Made by a program: the position numbers and the translations under genes. Below are positions 34,391-44,814 of a stretch of 64,000 nucleotides of DNA, piece by piece (position 1 is the first letter of the stretch; each line of letters begins with the position of its first letter). The notes under the pieces were generated by a model. That model saw only the letters and a program-made list of their open reading frames with translations, did no database searches and was not told where the DNA came from. Source of the DNA: Candidatus Dactylopiibacterium sp. (lineage in GTDB: Bacteria > Pseudomonadota > Gammaproteobacteria > Burkholderiales > Rhodocyclaceae); assembly GCA_031119555.1 (NCBI GenBank), contig JAVHXQ010000008.1:1-64000 (forward strand), read 5' to 3'.

Positions 34391-35879
34391 TGGCGAGGCC
34401 GCGCCGGTACTGGATGGCTTCGGCCACATGGGGCGCGCCGATCTGCACCACGCCCGCGAGATCGGCCACGCTGCGCGCCACGCGCAGGCAGCGGTGATAG
34501 GCCCGCGCCGACAGGCCCAGGCGCTCGATGGCCTGCTGCAGCAGTGCCCGCGCGGGGGCATCGGGTGCGCAATGGAGATCCACTTCGGCCGCGTCGAGCG
34601 ACGCATTGGGCTTGCCTTGCCGCGCCAGCTGGCGGGCCTGGGCGGCCATCACGCGGGCGCGCACCTGGGCGCTGCTCTCGCCGGGGGGCGCGGCCTGCAG
34701 CTCGTCGGCGCGCAGGGCGCCGACTTCCAGCGTGAGGTCGATGCGGTCCAGCAACGGGCCTGACAGCTTGCCGCGATAGCGCGCAACCTGGTCCGGCGTG
34801 CAGCGGCAGGCGTGGGTCGGGTGGCCCAGGTAACCGCAAGGGCAGGGATTCATGGCCGCCACGAACTGGAAGCGCGCCGGGAACTCGGCGCGGCTGTTGG
34901 CGCGCGAGATGCAGATGTGCCCGGTTTCGAGCGGTTCGCGCAGGGCTTCAAGAACGCGACGGTCGAACTCGGGAAGCTCGTCGAGGAAGAGGACGCCATG
35001 GTGGGCGAGGCTGATCTCGCCGGGGCGCGGCACCACGCCGCCTCCGACCAGGGCGGGCGCCGAGGCGGAATGGTGCGGATGGCGGAAGGGACGCAGGCCG
35101 AAGTGAGCGGGGTTGAAGCGGCCGCTCAGCGAGTGCAGGGCGGCGGTTTCGAGGGCTTCCTCGGCGGAGAGCGGGGGCAGCAGCCCCGGCAGGCGGCTGG
35201 CAAGCATGGATTTGCCGGTGCCCGGCGGCCCGTAGAGCAGCAGAGAATGCAGTCCGCAGGCCGCCACTTCGAGCATGCGGCGGGCTTGCAGCTGGCCTTT
35301 CACGTCGGCCAGGTCAGGGTAGCGGACGCTTGCTTGCGCGGGCGCTTCCGACCACGGCTGGAGGGGCGCGAGCCCGTTGAAATGCGCCACCACTTCGAGC
35401 AGGTTGCGCGCGGGCAGGATGGTGATGCCGCCCACCAGCGCGGCTTCGGCGGCATTCGCGGCGGGCAGCACCAGCGTGCGTCCGGCGCCGGCCGTGCGCC
35501 ACGCCATGGCCAGCGCGCCGCGCACGGGGCGCAGCTCACCGGAAAGCGACAGCTCACCCGCGAATTCGCAGGCGTCCAGGCCGTCGGCGCGAATCTGCCC
35601 CGATGCCGCCAGCAGGCCCAGCGCGATGGGCAGGTCGAAGCGGCCGGATTCCTTGGGCAGATCGGCGGGGGCGAGATTCACGGTCACGCGCCGCTGCGGG
35701 AACTCGAAGCCGCAGGTGAGCAGCGCGGCGCGCACGCGTTCGCGCGCTTCCTTGACTTCGGTGTCGGGCAATCCGACCAGGGACACGGCGGGCAAACCGT
35801 TGGCCAGATGCACCTCGACGGTGACTTCCGGGGTCTCCATGCCGGACAGTGCCCGGCTTTTGATCATGGCGAGCGTCAT
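34380..35879 (-). CDS. comM: ComM/YifB-type AAA+ helicase (Mg-chelatase-like)
   Basis: 499 residues. An N-terminal ChlI-like domain (about 20-140) is followed by an AAA+ module with Walker A LLYGPPGTGKSML near 215. GVLFLDELPEF is Walker B, the MNPCPCGYLGHPTHACRC insert carries the zinc-like cysteines of the family, and a C-terminal lid domain ends the protein. ComM is a hexameric branch-migration helicase that extends recombination during natural transformation. Its stop codon lies in the right arm of a 17-bp inverted repeat. It is next to ubiK in the order usual for betaproteobacteria. Confidence 0.93.
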   Translation of the reverse strand: MTLAMIKSRALSGMETPEVTVEVHLANGLPAVSLVGLPDTEVKEARERVRAALLTCGFEFPQRRVTVNLAPADLPKESGRFDLPIALGLLAASGQIRADGLDACEFAGELSLSGELRPVRGALAMAWRTAGAGRTLVLPAANAAEAALVGGITILPARNLLEVVAHFNGLAPLQPWSEAPAQASVRYPDLADVKGQLQARRMLEVAACGLHSLLLYGPPGTGKSMLASRLPGLLPPLSAEEALETAALHSLSGRFNPAHFGLRPFRHPHHSASAPALVGGGVVPRPGEISLAHHGVLFLDELPEFDRRVLEALREPLETGHICISRANSRAEFPARFQFVAAMNPCPCGYLGHPTHACRCTPDQVARYRGKLSGPLLDRIDLTLEVGALRADELQAAPPGESSAQVRARVMAAQARQLARQGKPNASLDAAEVDLHCAPDAPARALLQQAIERLGLSARAYHRCLRVARSVADLAGVVQIGAPHVAEAIQYRRGLASAP

Positions 35880-35939
35880 GGGCCGAGTCTACGGACCCGG
35901 CCTGGCGTGCTCCGCGAATTGCCCGTGAGTCGGAAGCGC

Positions 35940-36212
35940 TTACTGCGCGAGCGGCGCGCTTGCCGTCGGCGCGGGAGCTTCAAGCTCCGCAATGCGCCGT
36001 TCGAGTGCATCGATGCGCGCGCTGGCGGCTTCGAGCAGGGCCTTCTGGATTTCGAATTCCTCGCGCGTGACGAGATCGAGCCGGTTGAAGCCGGCGCTCA
36101 GCATGGCCTTCGCGTTCTTCTCGAAATCCTTGGCGGGCGTGCTCTGCATCAGCTCGCTGACCTTGTTGCCGATTTCTTCGAAGACCTTGGCGGGGGATTT
36201 GGGATCGATCAT
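35940..36212 (-). CDS. ubiK: Ubiquinone biosynthesis accessory factor UbiK (YqiC)
   Basis: 90 residues. The BMFP domain spans most of the chain: an amphipathic N-terminal helix (AKVFEEIGNKVSELM), then the coiled coil NRLDLVTREEFEIQKALLE with its L-V-x-R-E-E-F pattern, and a Pro/Ala tail. It binds UbiJ in the aerobic ubiquinone complex. It is transcribed leftward, divergent from the nitrogen-control operon. Confidence 0.9.
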   Translation of the reverse strand: MIDPKSPAKVFEEIGNKVSELMQSTPAKDFEKNAKAMLSAGFNRLDLVTREEFEIQKALLEAASARIDALERRIAELEAPAPTASAPLAQ

Positions 36213-36311
36213 GGGGTTCGGCTCCGTTCGCTGTGGGCCAAGGCCCGGGAAAAGGGAATTCTAGTGGCTTTTGGCACCAGGCCAGGCCCTGCTTTGACAA
36301 CGCATCTGTCA

Positions 36312-36341
36312 TGCACCAGAGTGAGGCATCGCTCTGGTGCG
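36312..36341. promoter_or_regulatory. NtrC-like enhancer dyad upstream of the porin-glnK-amtB operon
   Basis: GCACCAGAG (36313-36321) and CTCTGGTGC (36332-36340) form a perfect 9-bp inverted repeat with a 10-base spacer. Each half contains the NtrC consensus arm TGCACC or GGTGCG, with a weaker partner arm at the normal five-base spacing. So it can be read as two overlapping NtrC sites. It lies about 100-120 bases before the sigma54-type element. Confidence 0.6.
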
Positions 36342-36435
36342 CGCTCCGGACTCTGCGCGATATCTGTGCGTGCTGGGGGTGCGCGCCCCGCCCCGGCGCG
36401 CGTATACCCCGATATTCTCAAGGCTGAAGGCAGAG

Positions 36436-36452
36436 TTGGCACGATTCACGCT
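36436..36452 (+). promoter_or_regulatory. Sigma54-type promoter of the porin-glnK-amtB operon
   Basis: TTGGCACG (the -24 element) is followed by four bases and ACGCT at the -12 position. The match to YTGGCACG-N4-TTGCW is perfect at -24 and misses two bases at -12. The inferred start is near 36464, about 40 bases before the porin ATG at 36503. The NtrC-like dyad upstream supports it. Confidence 0.65.
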
Positions 36453-36502
36453 AGGCATCTTCGCACCCCGGCACGTGGTCCCCACCATAAGGAGCGAAAC
36501 AA

Positions 36503-37595
<1,093 letters not shown>

Positions 37596-37617
37596 TCCAC
37601 CAAGGGAGTCGAGAGAA

Positions 37618-39042
37618 ATGAAAAAAGTCCTTGCCATTGCACTGACGGCGTTTGCCGTCATGCTTTCCGGCGCGTCCTGGGCCCAGGATGCGGCCAGCGC
37701 CCCCGCGGCCGAAGCCGCCGTCGAGGTGTCCGCGCCTGTTGCCGCGCCGGCCGCTGAAGCTCCCGCCGCCGCCGCGCCCGCCGCCGAGGCCCCGGCCGCC
37801 GAAGCGCCGGCGCCGACGCTGAACTCCGGTGACGTGGCGTGGATGCTGACCTCCACGCTGCTCGTGATCCTGATGGTGATTCCCGGCCTCGCGCTGTTCT
37901 ACGGTGGCCTCGCCCGCAGCAAGAACATGCTGTCGGTGCTGATGCAGGTCTTCGTGGTGTTCAGCCTGATTTCGGTGCTGTGGGTCATCTATGGCTACAG
38001 CCTGGCGTTCTCGGGCGAAGGCAAGTTCATCGGCGGGTTCGACAAGATCTTCCTGAAGGGCATCGCGCCCGACACCCTTTCCGGCCTGCTGACGACGATT
38101 CCCGAGTACGTCTTCGTGGCCTTCCAGGGCACCTTCGCCGCGATCACCACGGCGCTGATCGTGGGCGCCTTCGCCGAGCGCATCCGCTTCTCGGCGGTGG
38201 TGCTGTTCTCCATCCTCTGGTTCACCTTCTCCTACCTGCCCATGGCGCACATCGTCTGGGGCGGCGGTCTGCTCGGCGCGGATGGCGCGCTGGACTTCGC
38301 GGGCGGCACGGTGGTGCACATCAACGCCGGTATCGCCGGTCTGGTGGGTGCCTATCTGCTGGGCAAGCGCATCGGCTTCGGCCGCGAATCGTTCGCGCCG
38401 CACTCGCTGACGCTGACGATGGTGGGCGCCTCCCTGCTGTGGGTGGGCTGGTTCGGCTTCAACGCGGGTTCCGCCGGCGCGGCCAACGGCATTGCCGGCC
38501 TCGCCTTCGTGAATACCGTGGTGGCCACGGCGGCCGCGGTGCTGGCCTGGATCGGCGGCGAAGCGATGCTCAAGGGCAAGGCTTCCATGCTGGGTGCGGC
38601 TTCCGGCGCGGTGGCAGGTCTGGTGGCGGTGACGCCGGCTGCCGGCTTCGTCGGCCCGATGGGTTCCATCGTGCTCGGCCTGATCGCCGGCTTCGTGTGC
38701 CTGTGGGGGGTCTCCGGCCTCAAGCGTCTGCTCAACGTGGATGACTCCTTCGACGTGTTCGGTGTGCACGGCGTGGGCGGCATCGTCGGTGCCATCCTGA
38801 CCGGCGTGTTCGCTTCGCAGAGCCTGGGCGGCACGGGCGGCCTGACCCCCGACACCTTCACGATGGGCGGTCAGGTCTGGATCCAGATCAAGAGCGTGCT
38901 CTTCACCATCGTCTGGTCGGGTGTGGTGTCCTTCGTCGCCTACAAGCTGGTCGACATGTTCGTCGGCCTGCGCGTGCCCGAAGACGAAGAGCGCGAAGGC
39001 CTCGACGTCACGAGCCACGGCGAATCGGCGTACCACTACTGA
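37618..39042 (+). CDS. amtB: Ammonium transporter AmtB
   Basis: 474 residues. A signal peptide (cut near AQD) and an Ala/Glu/Pro repeat tail (about 25-63) precede eleven membrane spans. Conserved elements include ALFYGGLARSKNMLS, the twin pore histidines (MAHIVWGGG, and FGVHGVGGIVGA), and a cytoplasmic C-terminus (RVPEDEEREGLDVTSHGESAYHY) that contacts GlnK. It conducts ammonia across the inner membrane. It is last in the operon and followed by a strong terminator. Confidence 0.95.
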   Translation: MKKVLAIALTAFAVMLSGASWAQDAASAPAAEAAVEVSAPVAAPAAEAPAAAAPAAEAPAAEAPAPTLNSGDVAWMLTSTLLVILMVIPGLALFYGGLARSKNMLSVLMQVFVVFSLISVLWVIYGYSLAFSGEGKFIGGFDKIFLKGIAPDTLSGLLTTIPEYVFVAFQGTFAAITTALIVGAFAERIRFSAVVLFSILWFTFSYLPMAHIVWGGGLLGADGALDFAGGTVVHINAGIAGLVGAYLLGKRIGFGRESFAPHSLTLTMVGASLLWVGWFGFNAGSAGAANGIAGLAFVNTVVATAAAVLAWIGGEAMLKGKASMLGAASGAVAGLVAVTPAAGFVGPMGSIVLGLIAGFVCLWGVSGLKRLLNVDDSFDVFGVHGVGGIVGAILTGVFASQSLGGTGGLTPDTFTMGGQVWIQIKSVLFTIVWSGVVSFVAYKLVDMFVGLRVPEDEEREGLDVTSHGESAYHY

Positions 39043-39077
39043 TCCGCGATTTGCGCGCGCGACGGCGCGCGGCAACG

Positions 39078-39103
39078 AGGGCGCCCTGCGGGGCGCCCTT
39101 TTT
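39078..39103 (+). terminator. Rho-independent terminator after amtB
   Basis: GGGCGCCC pairs with a second GGGCGCCC over eight bases with a TGCG loop, with an outer A-T pair, and five T residues follow. It closes the nitrogen-control operon. Confidence 0.9.
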
Positions 39104-39244
39104 GTTGCTCGGCGGGTGGGTTTTTGCATCACTATTTCAGCCGCGTCGCGGCCCCCGCCCCCGCATTTGCGCGGCCGGCGGCATCACCTGGCGTAAACTA
39201 CGGGCTGCTCGGCCGCGCTCTGCCGGGGGTTCAGGAAATCTGCA

Positions 39245-40894
39245 ATGGAAACGATGCTCGAATACATCCGTCGCTACGCCGACACCCTCCTCGAGAAGTA
39301 CCGCGATCCCTATCACGGCACGCCGCTGTTCTTCGACGGCATGAACACCTTCACCGGCGAGCCCGTGAAGTGGCGGAACATGGAGGGCACCGACTGGGAG
39401 CCTTCGAACATCGCTTCGCAGCAGAATCTCTTCCGCACGCTGGTGGGGCTGTCGGCGCTCACGGGCGACGCGAAGTACGCCGACGCCGCCAGGGCGGCCA
39501 TCCGCTGGCATTTCGATCATGCCGACGCGTCGGGCCTGCTGACCTGGGGCGGCCACTGCTTTCTCGACCTGAAGACGCTCGACACGGTGGGGCCGGAAGG
39601 CAAGAGCAAGGTGCATGAGATCAAGCACCATTACCCCTTCTACGAACTCATGTTCGAGGTCGATCCCGCCGCCACGGCCCGCCTCATCAAGGCCGAGTGG
39701 AACTGCCACATCGACAACTGGGAAACCCTCGAACTCACGCGCCACGGCACCTACGGGCGCCCGCTGCAGGAAGAGGGCTTCTGGGACAAGCCGATGCGCC
39801 GCGATCTGGAGATCCTGCGCGAAGCGAAGGGGCTGTCCTTCGTGAACATCGGCAACGACCTCATCTACGCCGCCGGGCTGCTCGGTCAGCGCGTGCCCGG
39901 CGAAGCGCGCGCGCTGGACTGGGCCGAGTTCATGGCCTGGCAGTACGTGCGCACGCGCTATCCGGCCACGGGGCTGGGCTGCTACCAGTTCAACCGCCCG
40001 GTCAAGCGCGAAGAGGCGCCGACCGACGAGAACCACCCGCAATTCACCTATTCCTTCTATGGCGACCGTGCCCAGCGCCAGTTCGGCCCCGAGTACGGCG
40101 AGGTCGCGCAGGAAGCCTGGGTCCTCTTCAAGATGGACCCCGACGCCCTCAACGGTCCCGAAGGCATCTATGGCGATTCGACGCTGGCGCAGCTCACGCT
40201 GGCCCGCCAGCTCGGCGCGCGCGGCGAGCAGCTCAAGGAATGGGCCGTCGACGGGCTGGAGGCCTGGCTGCATTACGCCTACGTGGCGGAAACCAACGAG
40301 ATCAAGCCGATGTTCGCCGATGGCCGTGACCTGACTGGCCACGTTTTTCCGCGGCGCGGTTTCTACGGCCAGAAAGGCTGGGTCTTCGAGCGCAAGCCGA
40401 TCAACACCATCGTCTTCCTGTCCACCGTGACGGCGTGGGCCATTTCGGGGCGCGACAGCCTGTGGCAGCACGTGGTGGCGATGGCCCGCCATTTCGGCCT
40501 CGGCGACTGGAACGCCGCCGACCCGAAGGCGCCGCGCGCGCCGCTCGTGGCCACGCGCGCCGACGCGATCCTGCTCTTCGCGGTGCTCGAGGTCGCGCGC
40601 GCGACGGGCGTGCGCGCCTACCTGGAGCTGGCCCGCAGCCTCGGTGAGCGCATCATGGCCGACCACGCGCATCGCGGCATGTTCGTTCCCAGCGCGCAGC
40701 ACATCCATTGCCGTTTCGACGATACCGACGCGCTCGCGCTGCTGACCCTGATCGCCACCGAGCGCGGCTGCCCGGAAGCGGTGCCCGGCTTCCGCTCGCA
40801 GGGCGGTTACATCCATGGCGACATCCAGCTTGCCGACGGCAGCAAGAAGAACATCATGGATATCAAGGACATCTACCCCCTGACCACCGGCTAG
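39245..40894 (+). CDS. Cytoplasmic pectate lyase-like enzyme, polysaccharide lyase family 2
   Basis: 549 residues without a signal peptide. The sequence follows the PL2 alpha/alpha toroid pattern as I recall it from enterobacterial exo-lyases: YHGTPLFFDGMN, SNIASQQNLFRTLVGLSALTGDAKY, DTVGPEGKSKVHEIKHHYPFYELMFEV, and late aromatic and His motifs (QHIHCRFDDTDALALL). PL2 enzymes such as PelW split oligogalacturonates entering the cell and use manganese. The substrate here is inferred. AGGA lies nine bases before the ATG. No kdg or TRAP transporter gene is near, and codon use is like its neighbours. Confidence 0.65.
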   Translation: METMLEYIRRYADTLLEKYRDPYHGTPLFFDGMNTFTGEPVKWRNMEGTDWEPSNIASQQNLFRTLVGLSALTGDAKYADAARAAIRWHFDHADASGLLTWGGHCFLDLKTLDTVGPEGKSKVHEIKHHYPFYELMFEVDPAATARLIKAEWNCHIDNWETLELTRHGTYGRPLQEEGFWDKPMRRDLEILREAKGLSFVNIGNDLIYAAGLLGQRVPGEARALDWAEFMAWQYVRTRYPATGLGCYQFNRPVKREEAPTDENHPQFTYSFYGDRAQRQFGPEYGEVAQEAWVLFKMDPDALNGPEGIYGDSTLAQLTLARQLGARGEQLKEWAVDGLEAWLHYAYVAETNEIKPMFADGRDLTGHVFPRRGFYGQKGWVFERKPINTIVFLSTVTAWAISGRDSLWQHVVAMARHFGLGDWNAADPKAPRAPLVATRADAILLFAVLEVARATGVRAYLELARSLGERIMADHAHRGMFVPSAQHIHCRFDDTDALALLTLIATERGCPEAVPGFRSQGGYIHGDIQLADGSKKNIMDIKDIYPLTTG

Positions 40895-40925
40895 GCCGCG
40901 CGGCCCGGCCCGCCCGCGATCCGCG

Positions 40926-41969
40926 TCAGGGGTTGGGCGGCAGGCCCGCCTCGCGCGCGCGCCGCGCAAGGTAGTCCATCCGTTCGCGCGTCAGCGGATG
41001 CGAGGACAGGTAGGTCTCCGCCAGGGCGCCGGCGTCCGTGGCGTCCGGCGCCGTGGCGTCCGCGTTCTCGAGGCGTTGCAGGAAGGCGCCGAGCCGGCGC
41101 GGGTCCGCGCCGTTCGCGAGCATCAGCGTGGCCGCGTAAGTGTCCGCCTCCTGCTCGAAGCCGCGCGAATAACGCAGGGATACCAGCGTGCTGGTCGCCG
41201 TCGCCAGCGCGCTGACATCCCCGAACCAGATGCCCGCGGCGACCGCGATCGTGCTGCTCTGGATGAGCTGGCGCAGCACGTGCCGGTGCGCCACGTGCCC
41301 CAGTTCGTGCGCGAGCACGCCGAGGATCTCCTCGTCGCCGCGCGCGTCTTCGACCAGCCCGTCGAGGAGGACGATATTGCCCCCGGGCAGGGCGAAGGCG
41401 TTGGCGCCCAGCATGGCGTTGCGGCGGAACAGCAGCCGGTAGGGCGGATGCGCCGTGCCCTGCTGCCAGTCCGCGAACGCGCGCGTGATCTGCTGCTGGC
41501 GCGCCGGCGGCAGCCTGGATGCCGCGAACCCCGCCTTGTCCAGCGTGTCTAGCGTGGAGTCGGCCAGGGCCTGCTGCCAGGATTCCGGCACGAAGCGCGA
41601 GGCCACGTCCGCGCCCCACGGCAGCGCCCACAGGTAGCCCGCCAGGCAGATCACGGCGATCGCCGTCAGCGCGCCCGCGACGAGGCTCCAGCGCGATTCC
41701 AGACGGTCCAGCCAGCGCCCCGGCGCGGCGCCCAGCAGCGCATCCAGGCGGGGCGAGTCCGCCAGCTCGATGCTCGCGCCGTCCGGCAGGTGGAGCTTGC
41801 GGGCCGCGCCACCCAGGCGGGGAGCGAGACGGCACTGGTCGAGCGGGATGCGCAGCGCGACATCCGCGCCGCCCACGCACAGCAGGCCCGCTTCGCGGAC
41901 AACGCGCACCGCGTGGGAGCGGCTGCTTCGACCGTCGTAGTAGAGGCCTTCGAGTGCGTCGGCATGCAT
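40926..41969 (-). CDS. Membrane-anchored M48-family metalloprotease
   Basis: 347 residues. Residues 1-90 form a small beta-rich region seen in proteins paired with YjgN. A membrane span follows at about 93-113 ([23 protein letters not shown]). The catalytic domain has HELGH at 221-225 and the third zinc ligand in FEQEADTYA. It resembles HtpX/Oma1-type and BepA-type proteases but is distinct in its N-terminal region. It starts only four bases after the YjgN gene stops, so the two are an operon. Confidence 0.85.
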   Translation of the reverse strand: MHADALEGLYYDGRSSRSHAVRVVREAGLLCVGGADVALRIPLDQCRLAPRLGGAARKLHLPDGASIELADSPRLDALLGAAPGRWLDRLESRWSLVAGALTAIAVICLAGYLWALPWGADVASRFVPESWQQALADSTLDTLDKAGFAASRLPPARQQQITRAFADWQQGTAHPPYRLLFRRNAMLGANAFALPGGNIVLLDGLVEDARGDEEILGVLAHELGHVAHRHVLRQLIQSSTIAVAAGIWFGDVSALATATSTLVSLRYSRGFEQEADTYAATLMLANGADPRRLGAFLQRLENADATAPDATDAGALAETYLSSHPLTRERMDYLARRAREAGLPPNP

Positions 41970-41973
41970 GGCG

Positions 41974-43041
41974 TCAGAACCCCAGGTCGATGTCCATGAA
42001 GTCTGCGGCCTCGTCCCCGGTCGCCGCCACCTGCTGCGCGCTGTCCGCCACGAAGTGGTCCAGCCCGCCCGTCACGTCTATCGCCAGCGCGCTGGCGCGG
42101 TAGCGTGCGAGGCGCACCTTGGCGTAGGGCCAGTACAGGCCCAGCGTGATGATCGTGAGCACCAGATTGCCGGCCATGATGCCCGCCAGCGGCAGGAAGC
42201 GCAGCGTGCTCACGAACGCATGCTCGCCCACGCGCGTGGCGTTGAACGTGGCGTTGCCGATGCGCGACCGCACGAACGCGCTGCTCAGCGTGTAGATCGC
42301 GATGTAGCCCAGCCAGGCGACGGCCATGCTGCCGAAGGCGAGCACGTTCTTGCTCTCGGGGGCTTGCGAGAGGGCGCGGAAGAGCACGATCAAGATGATC
42401 GCGATCGGAATGATCGTCAGGGCCGCGATGCCGGCCGCGCCCAGATAACCCAGGTAGAACGCGCGCATGTCCGGCTCGGAGCCGAACGGCTGGTTACCCA
42501 GCCGCAGATGCCCGTAGATGAACTTCTGCAGGCGGCTGCGCCACCACGGGAAGGCGAACCCCAGCGAAAGGGGGACGGCCAGGCCATACAGGTAGAGGAT
42601 CTTCGCGGCTTCGCCGAGGCGCCCCGAAAAACCCATGCGGATACCGCGCCAGCTCGTGTTGGCGGCGCGAAAGCGCAGCGCCTGGCACAGCACCCACGGC
42701 CACAGCACCAGGAACACCAGGGACGTTACCAAGCTGGCGAGCGGCCAGATGTTCGTGATCAGGCTGTTGGCGAAGAGGATGCCCACGATGAGCAGACGCC
42801 CCTTGAGAATGGACCAGGGGCGTCCGTGATACTCGAACGACGAGTCCGCGAGTACCGTATGACGATGGAAATACTGTTCGCGCCGCACCTTCGCCCAGGC
42901 GGAATACAGGCCGAGCGTGACGATACTGAGCAGGAGGTTGACGATCCAGATCCGGAAATACTCGCTGCCGGAGCCGGTGAAGCGGAAGTGTTCGCGCGTG
43001 ACCGGAGCGATACGCGCGGTGAGGCTATCGGAATTTTCCAT
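41974..43041 (-). CDS. YjgN-family (DUF898) integral membrane protein
   Basis: 355 residues with several membrane helices and the duplicated family motif: [40 protein letters not shown] at the N-terminus and [23 protein letters not shown] near the C-terminus. The function of DUF898 proteins is unknown. Pairing with an M48 protease is frequent, and they may form a membrane quality-control or transport unit. It is first of the two-gene leftward operon. Confidence 0.85.
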   Translation of the reverse strand: MENSDSLTARIAPVTREHFRFTGSGSEYFRIWIVNLLLSIVTLGLYSAWAKVRREQYFHRHTVLADSSFEYHGRPWSILKGRLLIVGILFANSLITNIWPLASLVTSLVFLVLWPWVLCQALRFRAANTSWRGIRMGFSGRLGEAAKILYLYGLAVPLSLGFAFPWWRSRLQKFIYGHLRLGNQPFGSEPDMRAFYLGYLGAAGIAALTIIPIAIILIVLFRALSQAPESKNVLAFGSMAVAWLGYIAIYTLSSAFVRSRIGNATFNATRVGEHAFVSTLRFLPLAGIMAGNLVLTIITLGLYWPYAKVRLARYRASALAIDVTGGLDHFVADSAQQVAATGDEAADFMDIDLGF

Positions 43042-43461
43042 ATGAAGAGATCGCGTTCTATGTTTTTGTCATGGTTCGGGCCCGCAGCGGCTGGCCCTGC
43101 CCGACCCCCGTCGGGCGGAGTCATTCTGGCACGGCCGGCGGGCGCGGGCACGGGTGCGAGGCACGAACGGTGCAGCTCGCCGGGCACGGGGCCCGCGGCG
43201 GCCGCGCGCGGGCGGGTCTTCGGCAGGGTGTGCCGGGTGCCGTCCGCGCACCGCCCTTCGCCCCCGGGTTTGCCCTCGTGGCGCGGCCGGGCCCCCTTGA
43301 CCCGAGTCAAGGACACTGCCCCGCCGCGAGGCCGAGGCTATGCTGCATCGGATGCCCGCGGGGGTTTCCGGCCGTTCCGGCGCGTGACGCACGCCGCCGT
43401 CGCGGGCCGGCGGCGCGCGGACAGGATGCAGGATTCATCACCACAACTAGAGGAGACCGAC
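43042..43461. other. 420-base gap containing the nirK control region
   Basis: No gene is supported. The right side contains an FNR/Dnr-type box (43297-43310) and a plausible -10 (TATGCT, 43339-43344). The left side must hold the promoter of the YjgN-M48 pair, which I cannot locate. Confidence 0.6.
43297..43310. promoter_or_regulatory. FNR/Dnr/CRP-family box upstream of nirK
   Basis: TTGACCCGAGTCAA is a perfect palindrome of the form TTGAC-N4-GTCAA, next to the FNR consensus TTGAT-N4-ATCAA. The centre is about 40-47 bases before the start implied by TATGCT at 43339-43344, a usual place for activation by FNR, Anr or Dnr. Confidence 0.75.
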
Positions 43462-44619
43462 ATGAAATCCATCACCGCAGCGCTGCTGGCCGCCGTCGCG
43501 GCATTTTGTCTGGGAGCCGCGCCAGCGCGGGCCGACGTGACACAGCTCGTCGGCCGCACGCTCCAGCAGGCGCCGGATCTTGCGAGCCTGCCGCACCAGA
43601 AAGTGAAACTCAAACGGCCGCCCTTCGTGCACGAGCACGAGCAGGTCGCCAAGGGCGGGCCGCGCGTGGTGCAATTCACGCTGCCCATCGTCGAGAAGGA
43701 AGTCGTCATCGACGGCGAAGGCACCCGGATGCACGCCATGACCTTCGGCGGCTCGATTCCCGGTCCCCTGATGGTGGTGCATGAAGGCGACTACGTGGAA
43801 CTCACGCTGGTGAATCCCGCCACCAACACCATGGTCCATAACATCGACTTCCACGCCGCCACGGGCGCCATGGGCGGAGGCGACCTCACCGTCATCGCAC
43901 CGGGGCAGGAGGTCACGCTGCGCTGGAAGGCCACGCGCGCCGGAACCTTCGTCTATCACTGCGCGCCCGGCGGCCCCATGACACCCTGGCACGTGGTGGC
44001 GGGCATGCAGGGGGCGGTGATGGTGCTGCCGCGCGACGGCCTCAAGGATGCCGATGGCAAGCCGCTGCATTACGACCGTGCCTACTACATCGGTGAAACC
44101 GAGTTCTACATTCCGCGCGATGCCAAGGGCAAGTTCCGGCATTACGGCTCGCATACCGAGGGCATGGCCGACACGCTGGACGCGATGCGCACGCTCACGC
44201 CCACGCACGTCGTCTTCAACGGCGCGGTCGGTGCGCTCACGGGCGACAAGGCGCTGACCAGCAAGGTCGGTGAAACCGTGCTGCTGGTGCATTCGCAGGC
44301 CAATCGCGACAGCCGCCCGCACCTGATCGGTGGCCACGGCGACTACGTGTGGGAGGACGGCAAGTTCAACAATCCGCCGCACCGCGATCTCGAAACCTGG
44401 TTCATCCGCGGGGGTTCGGCCGGCGCCGCGCTCTACACCTTCCGCCAGCCCGGCACCTACGTGTATCTGAACCACAACCTCATCGAGGCCATCCTGCTGG
44501 GCGCCGCCGCGCAGATCAAGGTGGAGGGCGAGCAGTGGAACCATGACCTCATGACCACGCCCGCGCCGGTGGGGGCGATCAAGCCCACGACCGACCTGTC
44601 GTTGCCGGCGGCCAACTGA
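43462..44619 (+). CDS. nirK: Copper-containing nitrite reductase (NO-forming)
   Basis: 385 residues: signal peptide cut near residue 24, then two cupredoxin domains. All copper ligands align: type 1 His126, Cys167, His177 and Met182; type 2 His131, His166 and His338; and the catalytic Asp129 ([38 protein letters not shown]). It reduces nitrite to nitric oxide in the periplasm. AGGAG is six bases before the ATG. No nirV, nor or nos gene is adjacent. A TTGAC-N4-GTCAA box upstream implies control by low oxygen or NO. Confidence 0.95.
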   Translation: MKSITAALLAAVAAFCLGAAPARADVTQLVGRTLQQAPDLASLPHQKVKLKRPPFVHEHEQVAKGGPRVVQFTLPIVEKEVVIDGEGTRMHAMTFGGSIPGPLMVVHEGDYVELTLVNPATNTMVHNIDFHAATGAMGGGDLTVIAPGQEVTLRWKATRAGTFVYHCAPGGPMTPWHVVAGMQGAVMVLPRDGLKDADGKPLHYDRAYYIGETEFYIPRDAKGKFRHYGSHTEGMADTLDAMRTLTPTHVVFNGAVGALTGDKALTSKVGETVLLVHSQANRDSRPHLIGGHGDYVWEDGKFNNPPHRDLETWFIRGGSAGAALYTFRQPGTYVYLNHNLIEAILLGAAAQIKVEGEQWNHDLMTTPAPVGAIKPTTDLSLPAAN

Positions 44620-44638
44620 AGGTCATCCGGCAGCCTGC

Positions 44639-44674
44639 AAGCCGCCTCAGGGGATTCTCGCGGGGCGGCTTTTT
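44639..44674 (+). terminator. Rho-independent terminator after nirK
   Basis: AAGCCGCC pairs with GGCGGCTT across a 17-base loop and five T residues follow. It separates nirK from the convergent purU. Confidence 0.75.
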
Positions 44675-44814
44675 CATGCCCGCGCGCGCGGCGTGGGGCG
44701 GGTGGAGCACCGGGGCGTGCCGGGGCGCGCTGCAAGGTCGTGCCGGCGCGTGGTTCCCGCCTGTCGCGGCGCAAGGGGCGCCGCATCGCGCGGGGCATGC
44801 GCCCCACGGGAGGC

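Noticed and set aside
41968-43461. Plus-strand frame that runs into nirK and would give a far longer protein
   Set aside because: NirK begins at 43462 with AGGAG and a signal peptide; the upstream part is antisense to the YjgN gene and intergenic control sequence.
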